The position numbers and the translations under genes are program-made. From Rana temporaria (taxonomy: Eukaryota; Chordata; Amphibia; Anura; Ranidae): 64,000 bases of DNA. The stretch lies in NCBI RefSeq assembly GCF_905171775.1, contig NC_053500.1:124598241-124662240 (forward strand). The letters are read 5' to 3'. The notes under the pieces are model-generated. The model had not been told where the DNA came from. It did not search any database and worked only from the letters and a program-made list of their open reading frames with translations. Shown here in pieces: positions 55,154 to 64,000 of this stretch (position 1 is its first letter; each line of letters begins with the position of its first letter).

Positions 55154-55937
55154 CCACTTAAGGACCGCCTCACGACGATATACGTCGGCAGAATGGCATG
55201 GCTGGGCACATTGGCGTATATATATGGGAACGACGATCACTGACGTCACACCTCCAGCCCCACCCTCCTACAGTTAGAAACACACATGAGGTCACAGTTA
55301 ACCCCTACAGCGCCCCCTAGCGGTTAACCCCTTCACTGCAATTGTAATTTTCACAGTAATCAGTGCATTTTTATAGCACTTTTCGCTGTGAGAATGACAA
55401 TGGTCCCAAAAATGTGTCAAAAGTGTCCGATGTGTCCGCCATAATGTCTCAGTCACGAAAAAAATTGATGATCGCCGTCATTAGTAGTAGAAAAAAATTA
55501 TTAATAAAAATGCCATAAAACTATCCCCTATTTTGTAAACGCTATAAATTTTGCGCAAACCAATCGATAAACGCTTATTGCGATTTCTTTTACCAAAAAT
55601 AAGTAGAGGAATACGTATCGGCCTAAACTGAGGAAAAAAAAAGTTTTTTTTTATATCTTTTTTGGGGATATTTATTATAGCAAAATGTAAAAAATATAGA
55701 ATTTTTTTCAAAATTGTCGCTCTATTTTTGTGTAGAACGCAAAAAATAAATACCGCAGAGGTGATCAAATACCACCAAAAGAAAGCTCTATTTGTAGAAA
55801 AAAAAGGACGCCAATTTTGTTGGGGAGCCACGTCGCACGACCGCGCAATTGTCAGTTAAATCGACGCAGTGCCGAATCGCTGAATCGCAAAAAGGGGCAA
55901 GGTCCCTAACCTGCATATTGGTCCGGGTCTTAAGTGG
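55154..55937. mobile_element. Family D, copy 4, inserted in the Tc1 5' hairpin
   Basis: TTAA at 55150-55153 and 55938-55941; ends CCACTTAAGGACCGCC and GGTCCGGGTCTTAAGTGG. It splits the Tc1 palindrome: 'gctgagattaggagcactcc' on the left is answered by 'agtgctcctaatctcagctc' on the right. It is younger than the Tc1. Confidence 0.92.
55309..55323 (-). promoter_or_regulatory. CTCF-type consensus site in family D copy 4
   Basis: The minus strand reads CCGCTAGGGGGCGCT, 15/15 match to CCRSYAGRKGGCRSY. Function is inferred. Confidence 0.5.
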
Positions 55938-55941
55938 TTAA

Positions 55942-56090
55942 GAGAGTGCTCCTAATCTCAGCTCATTACCTGTATAGAAGACACCTGGGAGCCAGACATC
56001 TTGCTGATTGATAGGGCATCAAATACATATTTCACTCATTAAAATGCAAATCAATTTATAACTTTTTTGAAATGCACTTTTCTGCCAAAA
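55942..56090. mobile_element. Tc1 outer part beyond the family D insertion
   Basis: 'gagagtgctcctaatctcag', 'acctgtatagaagacacct', 'gagccagacatcttgctg' and 'cattaaaatgcaaatcaatt' are known Tc1 noncoding words continuing the broken element. Confidence 0.75.
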
Positions 56091-56194
56091 CACAGCTCTG
56101 TATATTGTATGTAGCTGATGATATATACAGTTTATAAAGCGCTTATGGCCACATTTCTTAGTAATGGAAATTGTTTCCTTGGCCTAAAGAAAGT

Positions 56195-56930
56195 GGCCCA
56201 GATTCAAGTAGAATCGCGCAATATTTGCGTGGGCAAAGAGCAAATTCTTTTCTCTGCGCCCACGCAAATATTGCGCTTTGCCCGCGATTCACGGAGCAGT
56301 TGCTCCGTAAATTGCGCGGGCAATATGCTAAGCAGCCGGGCGCAAGGCTGCCTAATGTAAATGATCCCGCCGGGGGCGGGAATCATTTAAATTTGGCGCG
56401 CTCCCGCGCCGAGCGAACTGCGCATGCTCCGTCGGGAAACTTTCCCGACGTGCATTGCGGCAAATGACGTCGCAAGGACGTCATTTGCTTGTAAGTGAAC
56501 GTGAATGGCGTCCAGCTCCATTCACGGTTCACTTACGTAAACGACGTTAAATTTGAACGTCGCGAGCGGGAGGCGCAGCTATACTTTAGCATTGGCTGCG
56601 CCTGCTATAGCAGGAGCAACCTTATGCTAAAGGCGCCGTACGGAAACTCCGTACCTTGCGTAGGCAGGGCCCGCGCAACTTTTGTGAATCGGTGGTAGTA
56701 TGCAATTTGCATACTACACGCCGATCACAAAGGCCGCGCCCCCTAGCGGCCAACGCAAGAATGCAGCCTGGGATGTGAAGGCATAAGGAGGCTTATGTTT
56801 ATCACATCCTAGGCTGCATTCGGTGTAACGAGGTTCCTGAATCAGGAGCACTCGTTACACCGGAGCAAGTAAGCACTTGCGCCGCGCAACCTATGGTTGC
56901 GCGGGCGCAAGTGCTTCTTGAATCTGGGCC
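56195..56930. mobile_element. Family E MITE, copy 8
   Basis: Ends GGCCCAGATTCAAG and CTTGAATCTGGGCC, flanked by AGT on both sides (3-bp duplication). Exact octamer ATTTGCAT at 56705-56712; CTCF-like site at 56735-56749 (minus strand CCGCTAGGGGGCGCG) with one mismatch at the last position. Confidence 0.88.
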
Positions 56931-57530
56931 AGTATTTACAGCAGGGGTTCACAACTTTGGGCCGTGGACCAATTCTGACCCTCTGCAAGATTTTATCTGG
57001 ATGTAAAAGGGGACTCAGATGGGCACCCTGATGTAAAAGAGGACTCTGATGGAGCGGCTATAATGTAAAAGGGAACTTCCATGTTAGAGCAACTCAGGGC
57101 GACTCCAATTTAAGTGGGAATTGAATTCAAAGTAACGTAAAACCTGGAGTTAGGCTCTAAGCCCACCGGTCTTTATCGCGCAGAGTATTGAAATTAAGCG
57201 CTAGAAGCAACGCTGTATCCTGGCTTAGGCCAACAAGGCCCAGGGTTAGGGCAGCACTTTGCAGGGGGGCAGCACAGAAAGAGTGTTAGTGTAGTGCCAG
57301 TCTTATGGGAGGACTGGGCTGAGAGGCAAATTAGTCTAGCACCCCCATAAAGCTCCCGTATGCTTCTGACATTCCGTGACTGGGGGGGGGGGGGGGTCGC
57401 TGCTTCTAATTTTGACTGTCCTATCATCCTGGACCACAAACCTTTCTCACTGTGCTATATGTTTTCTGCTGCACCATTGGCATGGTTATATGTTCTTAGT
57501 CCTCTCCATAAAATTATCAGAAATTTGTGC
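56931..57530. other. No gene; short degenerate repeats
   Basis: 'gatgtaaaagaggactctga' is repeated about three times at 56998-57075, similar to the array at 50977. A poly-G run lies at 57380-57396. Nothing coding. Confidence 0.45.
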
Positions 57531-57534
57531 TTAA

Positions 57535-58016
57535 AGCGGATGTTCCGCCACAAAAAAATATTAAAAGCCAGCAGCTACAAATACTGCAGCTGCTGACTTT
57601 TAATATTAGGACACCTACCTGTCCTGGAGTCCAGCGGCGTCCGCAGCAGATGACAAGCGATCGCTCGTCACCCTGCGGCTCCCCCCTCCATCCACGCTGA
57701 GGGAACCAGGAAGTGAAGCGCTGCGGCTTCACTGCCCGGTTCCCTACGGCGCATGCGCGAGTCGCGCCGCGCCCGCCGATTGGCTCCTGCTGTTTGCTGG
57801 GAGCCGAGTGTTCCCAGCACACAACGGGGGGGGGGGTGACGGGATGTGACGCAATGCCCGTCTTTTGCCCGTGAATGCCGGGCCCGGAAGTGGGTGCAAA
57901 TACCTGTCTTTAGACAGGTATCTGCACCCCCCTCCCCCCTGAAAGGTGTCAAATGTGACACCGGAGGGGGGGAGGGTTCTGATCAGCGGGAGTTCACTTC
58001 AGGGTTGAGAACCGCT
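57535..58016. mobile_element. TTAA-flanked MITE family H', copy 2
   Basis: TTAA at 57531-57534 and 58017-58020. Core words as at 31534: 'ctacaaatactgcagctgct', 'gcggcttcactgcccggttc', 'gtgggtgcaaatacctgt'. Confidence 0.8.
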
Positions 58017-58020
58017 TTAA

Positions 58021-59267
58021 AGTAGAACTAAAGGTAACACTTTTTTTTTTCCATTTTGGATAGAATGAGGGAGGAGTATAGCCCCTGTCAGTTTATTTTT
58101 TACTATCTTTGTCCTTTTACAGAGATTTCCCTTCACCTTCTGCCCCATAGCCAAACAGGAAGTGAGAGGAAATCTATGCAAATTAAGGGAATCCATTGCC
58201 CCCTCCAGGCCCTCAGAACTAGTGTCCCCACTCGAAAACTTCAGGGCGGGTCTTAAACAGAAAGGGATGTGGCCTTGACAGAAAGGGGTGGGTCATATTT
58301 TAATTAGGGGGTGCACAAGTTTAGGCAGGCTTAGGGAAGCACAAAACCTAAATACACTACTGGCTAGAAGAGAATACGTTACTTTATGGAGGAATATCAG
58401 AACATGTCTTTACATCATGTCTTTATCATGGAGAGAGAAAACAGGAAGTTAAACACAAACAAGTTCACACGGATACAGAGGGTACTTCCTCTCGTATCAT
58501 AGAATACATGAACTATACACTATAATACTACAGTGCCAACTACTGGTATATATAGGTATAATGCATATATAAAGTTCACAATATAGAAAGCTACTTGCTG
58601 TTGCTTCTTCCAACAGTCTTTTCTATTTGTACTGACCTTTAAGAAAAGCAGTTTGATTTGGTGTTTTATCCTCAGAAGTCCCAAACTGTCACATCCAAGA
58701 AACATCACAATGAAGGGCAGGTCAGCGAACCGTCATCTACATACCCGCCTGCATAATTTTAGATGCAATTTAATGGGAGGTAAATTATTAAAATGGCCAA
58801 CAATCATGTTGAAAAAGTAGAGAGGACAGGAGTGCATAACGGTATGTTTAATGGAAGCCAGAGGATAAGTTAGCAGGACAGTAAACTGCATAGATATAAA
58901 TATAAGTAGATAAAAGGAAGAAAGGTTACAGAGCCTCATAAAAAGGTCAACCATTAGACCTCACTTAGAGGATTCTGTTCCCCTCTGCTCACTATGACAA
59001 TTATGGAATACTATATTTCACAAGCAATAAAGACTCATGCACACAGGCCTGCTGTCCCATATATATAATTTTTTAGATACAGGTTTTTAGCATTATGCTG
59101 TAGAGATAATTTATTTTTCTGACGTATGAAAAGTAAAATGTCCAGCAATCACACTGCAAGTAACCAGCAGGGATCATACTGTGTAAACAAAAGCTATAAC
59201 TTGCATAATAAATTGTTACTACAGCTCTGCATTTCAACCACTTGAGGTCCCGAAAACCCTTATATAC
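58021..59267. other. No gene seen
   Basis: About 1.25 kb. The first 230 bp ('aactaaaggtaacacttttt', 'aaacaggaagtgagaggaaa') look like a degenerate MITE; the rest is AT-rich and unassigned. Confidence 0.45.
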
Positions 59268-59271
59268 TTAA

Positions 59272-60773
59272 AGGGTCACTAAAGGATTTTTTTTTTTAGC
59301 TAAATAGCTTCCTTTACCTTACTGCAGTACTGGTTTCATGTCCTCATTGTTCGTTTTTGCTTTGAAGTAGTTGTAATTCTGCTGTGATCTCCACACTTCC
59401 TGGTTACCTGTTTCCTTATAACCATCGTACTGGGAGCTTTTCACGGTGGTCTAAGCTGTCATTACTGTGTGTCTAAAACTCCTCAGAACCAATCAGATTC
59501 ATTTTAAAAACAAAACACTGCCCTGGATTTGTTGTTTTTGTTCTGTGAGTCTTCCCGACTCACCTCTCACCCGGAACTTCATGTATGTACCTTTAAAACC
59601 GAACGTGAAACTAGAAGAAAAATATAGGTGTCCCTTACGTGTATACACAAAGAGCAAGAAAACCCAAATCTCACCACATCCCTGAAATAAGCCGATTGCT
59701 GTACCCCCAAGGGGGTGTGTTTCCTCAGTGGGACTTTAAACGTGGGAGATGGGTTTGAGGAATCAAACTAATTTAGTCAACAAGTATTTATCGAAAATAT
59801 CAAATTGTATTAAGTTTGAATAGAGTTGTACGTAGACAACTAATCAAGATAAAGATAAAACATTTTTTTCATTAACAGCATTGGGTGTAAACATCCCAAA
59901 TGACCAACCATAAGAGGGAGGGCACGACCTAGGGTGGACAACTAACACAGATACCCTACATCATTCATAAGGAGACATATAATCAAAAAATCAAAAAGTT
60001 ATATACATGTACAGACGACAATAAAAGCAAAAAAAGGCCCTCTAAATAACTGTCCTGTAGGTATGGACAGAGATGCCAACGTTTCGAGGCTTTTTAGGCA
60101 GGGTATGGCCTCTTCATCAGGGCGAAGGCGGTGCAAGAGTGTCGCTGTACCGTCTAGTTCTGGCAGCTCAATCTGTTCAGTCTGTGTTGTTATCCGCAGG
60201 GAGACTGAGGAAGGCCATACCCTGCCTAAAAAGCCTCGAAACGTTGGCATCTCTGTCCATACCTACAGGACAGTTATTTAGAGGGCCTTTTTTTGCTTTT
60301 ATTGTTGTCTGTACATGTATATAACTTTTTGATTTTTTGATTATATGTCTCCTTATGAATGATGTAGGGTATCTGTGTTAGTTGTCCACCCTAGGTCGTG
60401 CCCTCCCTCTTATGGTTGGTCATTTGGGGTGTTTACACCCAATCCTGTTTATGAAAAAAAAATGTTATCTTTATCTTGATTAGCTGTCTACGTACAACTC
60501 TATTCAAACTTAATAAAATTTGATATTTTCGATAAATACTTGTTGACTAAATTAGTTTGATACCTCAAACCCATCTCCCACGTTTAAAGTCCCACTGAGG
60601 AAACACACCCCCTTGGGGGTACAGCAATCGAACGTGAAACTCGAGGCACATTATATGATAGATTCAATTACATTTTTAATCATTTTTAAAAGGAATCAGT
60701 TAACTTTTATGTCTCTATACCCTGTAAACAGTCATTTCAGCAAAAAAAAAAATTTCCTTTAGTGACCCTTTTA
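59272..60773. mobile_element. TTAA-type element family T with a nested palindromic insertion
   Basis: Left TTAA at 59268-59271, end AGGGTCACTAAAGGA; right end TTTCCTTTAGTGACCCTTT, whose TTAA is split by family A copy 5. The interior holds a ~1 kb insertion (59613-60628). Confidence 0.7.
59613..60628. repeat. Long inverted repeat, 419-bp arms, with 13-bp direct flanks
   Basis: 59693-60111 and 60212-60630 are near-perfect complements (419 bp each, no net length change) around a 100-bp loop. The direct repeat CGAACGTGAAACT at 59600-59612 and 60629-60641 brackets the block, like a target duplication. Mirror-image open frames (MPTFRGFLGRVWP on both strands) come from the symmetry. Confidence 0.85.
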
Positions 60774-61045
60774 GGCCCCGTACACACGACCGAGGAACTC
60801 GACGTGCCAAACACATCGAGTTCCTCAGCGAGTTCAGTGTGGAAGCCGCCGAGGAGCTTGGCGGGCCGACTTTCCTCATTGAACAACGAGGAAATAGAGA
60901 ACATGTTCTCTTTTCGGCCCGACGAGTTCCTCGACGGGTTCCTCGCTGAAAAGTGTACACACGACCGAGTTTCTCGGCAGAATCCAGCTCCGACCGAGTT
61001 TCTGGCTGAATTCTGCCAAGAAACTCGGTCGTGTGTACGGGGCCT
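60774..61045. mobile_element. MITE family A, copy 5
   Basis: GGCCCCGTACACACGACC to GGTCGTGTGTACGGGGCC; it sits exactly in the terminal TTTTAA of element T. Core sequence diverged from copies 1-4 ('gaagccgccgaggagcttgg'). Confidence 0.85.
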
Positions 61046-61046
61046 A

Positions 61047-61655
61047 AGCCTTCCATTGGAGTGCGTTAATGCATATGCCGTAATGTGCAGCTCATTCATT
61101 AATTATGAATGGGCTAAGAACAAATGACTAACGATGCCAATCTTGAGAAAATTTGGCCAGGTTGGCCATTTATTAATAAATAAACAAATATAACATTCCT
61201 TAAAACAGAAACATTATAAATAATCCAGTACCCGTAACATAAAAGGTTGCCAGTCTCGGGAGGCACCAAAGAACCAAAATCAGGTTACGTATCTGCGCTA
61301 CAAGTTACCGATCCCCAGCCGCGCAACACCGGCTCGGGGGAAAAACAAACTTCTCCGCAGATGCCTCTGTTACCACTTCCCAATTAATCCACCATTAACT
61401 GGAATCCAACAAAGGACGCCATACATTAAAAGGATCAAACTATGAACTGTTCAACAAATGTTAAAGCCTCCAAAGACCCCAATCGCCAAGACTTTAAGAA
61501 CAGCAGTTCACCCAACACAATACAGGCCGGGAGATTCCTTCTCAGCTGTTGCTCCAAAGGATTTGCCTTGATTTCTGATCTCCCCCTGCATACCCCCCAG
61601 TAGCCCCATTCTAAACACCAGCCAATAATAGTAAGAGACCACCCATCCAACCATT
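61047..61655. other. Unassigned, probably old repeat
   Basis: A patch at 61300-61345 is GC-rich ('ccagccgcgcaacaccggct'). No ends, LTR signals or domains could be confirmed. Confidence 0.4.
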
Positions 61656-62387
61656 AGCCAGATTCAGTAAGAGTTAGGTCGGGGTATCAGTAGATACGCC
61701 GACCTAACTCAGAATCTGCGCCGACCTATGTTTAAGTGTATTCTCAAACAGAGATACGCTTAAACATATCTAAGATACGACGACTTGCGCCGTCCTATCT
61801 TAGGTTGCAATATTTCTGCTGGCCGCTAGGTAGCGCTTCCATTGCGGTCGGCGTAGAATATGCAAATCAGTTAATACGCCTATTCACGAACGTACGCCCG
61901 GCCGCCGCAGTACATTTACGCCGTTTACGTAAGATATAGGCCGCCTAAAGTTATTCCATCAAATAGATGGAATAGTAATGTTAAGTATGGCCGCCGTTCC
62001 CGCGTCGAAATTCGAAAATGTTACGTTGTTTGCGTAAGTCATCCGTGAATAGGGATTTACGTTGTTTACATCCACGTCAACATCAATAGGCCCGTGCGGT
62101 GGACGTAGCCGCAATGCACACTGGGAAATGTAGGCGCACGGCGCATGTGCAGTAAAAAAAAAACGTCAAAAACGTCAGGTCAAGCCCCATTAACATAAAA
62201 CACGCCCCCATAGCTAAATTTGAAGAATTAGGCGCCATTACTCCCGCCCGCTTTAGGCTACGCCGCCATAACTTAGCAGGCAAGTACATTGTGAATCATG
62301 TACTTGCCTCGCTAACTTACGGCGGCGTAGCTTAAATGCCTTAAGCTACGCCGCCTAAAATTTGCGGCCATGTATGTGAATCTAGCT
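61656..62387. mobile_element. Family E MITE, copy 9
   Basis: Starts GCCAGATTCAGTAAG and ends GTGAATCTAGC. Orientation as copy 7: CTCF-like CCGCTAGGTAGCGCT (one mismatch) at 61823-61837, then octamer ATGCAAAT at 61860-61867. Confidence 0.85.
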
Positions 62388-63440
62388 ACATATTCCCATA
62401 TTCAAAATTAACCCTATCCTTTCTTGCTTCCCTTGCCCATCCCCCCCCCCCCCCCCCGTCCCGTCCCGGGGCCTTTTACCTATATATTTTTTTTTTTGTT
62501 GTTGTTTCAGCTTCTATTTCTTCTAGTAATGGGCCCCGAATCCCGTTTCTTAAATAATAAGGAAGAACTGGCAAACCTTTGCAGCATAATACTATGTAAA
62601 TAATGACTAGTTATGGAGTTCCCAAGATTCAAACGCGCACAAGGCAATTTTATTTTATTGTAAGAATAAATCTTTTTATCGTTTCCACCTTGATATGATT
62701 TCATGTGTTTCACATCTTAAGAAATTGAATTATACAAATATGCAATATGAGTAGACTAGTTTGGCTCATTTTTCAATACTTGTGCCTCCGGAAAACGCCA
62801 ACAGCGTTGCTGAAGCAAATGAACCAATCAAATTGCTTTAACTGAGCAAAACTCTAATCCCAATTCACTGCAGCGTTCACAGTTACCACATGCAGAACTT
62901 TGGTTTATGAGGTAACAATATTCAGGCAGTGATTCGTGAACTGACATGACAGCTAAATGATTATAATGACACAGTCTACATCAGATTATATATAATGGGG
63001 ATAATTTACCCCCTACTGTAAGAGGCCACAGAAGAGGTTAACGACCACAGTGCAGAGAACGCAACGCTTATGTAGAGATGGAATTCTGAACTGGTTTCAA
63101 ATGTATTTTTTTACATATTTCATGATGAAAGGGGCCAAATGGGTCTAAAGAAGGAAAATGTCAAGTAGACACGTTACAGTGCACGTACTGTATATTTCAT
63201 TTGTAGGTTGCGTGTTGAGACCTCAGGACTCCTTGCTGCTTTTTGTTCCTCAATATACATGTGTAGGATAAGTGGTTGAGTTGGCAACCAACAAAAGGCT
63301 GGGTTTCCTGTTTATAACATGATTTACTTCAGTTGTTTTTTTGGGGTTATTTTTTGCTGCTATCCATGAATTTCATGTTTAAGGGACAACTTCCCCTTAG
63401 TTTTGTGATATACTCGCCATATAAGACGACCCCCTACCCC
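62388..63440. other. No gene seen
   Basis: Poly-C run at 62441-62457, poly-T at 62487-62499, then about 0.9 kb of unassigned AT-rich sequence. 63410-63428 ('tatactcgccatataagacg') resembles an end of family Q-type repeats. Confidence 0.45.
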
Positions 63441-64000
63441 CCCTCACTGTACCATTGCCTCACCTCACTGTGCCATTGCCTCACCTCACTGTACTATTGC
63501 CTCACCTCACTGTACCATTGCCTCACCTCACTGTACCATTGCCTCACCTCACTGTACCATTGCCTCACCTCACTGTACCATTGCCTCACCTCACTGTACC
63601 ATTGCCTCACCGTGCCATTGCCTCACCTCACTGTACCATTGCCTCACCTCACTGTACCATTGCCTCACCTCACTGTACCATTGCCTCACCTCACTGTGCC
63701 ATTGCCTCACCTCACTGTACCATTGCCTCACCTCACTGTGCCATTGCCTCACCTCACTGTACCATTGCCTCACCTCACTGTGCCATTGCCTCACCTCACT
63801 GCGCCATTGCCTCACCTCACTGCGCCATTGCCTCACCTCACTGCGCCATTGCCTCACCTCACTGTACCATTGCCTCACCTCACTGTACCATTGCCTCACC
63901 TCACTGTACCATTGCCTCACCTCACTGTACCATTGCCTCACCTCACTGTACCATTGCCTCACCTCACTGTACCATTGCCTCACCTCACTGTGCCATTGCC
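63441..64000. repeat. 21-bp minisatellite running off the window
   Basis: About 26 units of CATTGCCTCACCTCACTGTA+C, with T/C/G changes in the 'tgtac/tgtgc/tgcgc' part and one unit shortened by 6 bp near 63605. The minus-strand open frame (RQWYSEV repeated) follows from a unit length divisible by 3. The array continues beyond base 64000. Confidence 0.95.

Noticed and set aside
60073..60324. Matching open frames on both strands starting MPTFRGFLGRVW
   Set aside because: They mirror each other because of the 419-bp inverted repeat; no protein feature.
63591..63983. 130-residue RQWYSEV repeat protein on the minus strand
   Set aside because: Generated by a 21-bp tandem repeat; no start context, promoter or nonrepeat sequence.

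Overview
The window looks like nuclear DNA from a large amphibian genome, most likely a ranid-type frog. It holds the first three coding exons of one recognisable vertebrate gene, emilin3, on the minus strand, spread over about 14 kb (exon 1 at 19938-20122, exon 2 at 13281-13403, exon 3 at 6021-6280). Splice phases and residues join cleanly into a signal peptide, a seven-cysteine EMI domain and the start of a proline-rich linker. The large coiled-coil exon expected next would lie left of base 1. No other cellular gene, tRNA, rRNA or CRISPR array could be supported. The frog assignment rests on the repeat families and on one vertebrate gene; it is inference, not a database match.

Almost everything else is transposable-element DNA, mainly short palindromic non-autonomous DNA transposons (MITEs). 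Family letters used here are local labels. (1) Families with GCC-CGTACACACG-like ends (A, B, C, F, G) and 3-bp TNA target duplications, probably PIF/Harbinger-like. (2) Family E, nine ~0.7 kb copies with GGCCCRGATTC-like ends. (3) Families D, H, H', I, S and T, flanked by TTAA, probably piggyBac-like. (4) hAT-type elements with perfect 8-bp duplications. (5) 'Expected-colour' N elements with TTCACAC ends. (6) Two broken Tc1 transposons. (7) L1-type LINEs, including one copy with a 961-codon open ORF2 part in emilin3 intron 2, plus older L1 and Rex1/CR1-like scraps. Minisatellites with 21-, 26-, 32- and 42-bp units fill other stretches.

Layout: 1-6.0 kb is emilin3 intron 3 with A, E and K elements and LINE scraps; 6.0-20.1 kb holds emilin3 exons 3 to 1 and introns loaded with MITEs and the L1; 20.1-21.1 kb is the 5' flank of emilin3; 21.2-64 kb is intergenic repeat DNA with several nested insertions whose order can be read from intact target duplications.

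The most interesting pattern is regulatory. Seven of the nine family E copies carry a 15-bp CTCF-type consensus with 0-1 mismatches, at a fixed 22-23 bp from an octamer (ATTTGCAT) motif, and D and J elements carry related sites. Palindromic TTAA-flanked MITEs also repeatedly carry consensus 5' splice donors that face outwards from the arms. Both are sequence observations; binding and splicing activity are untested.
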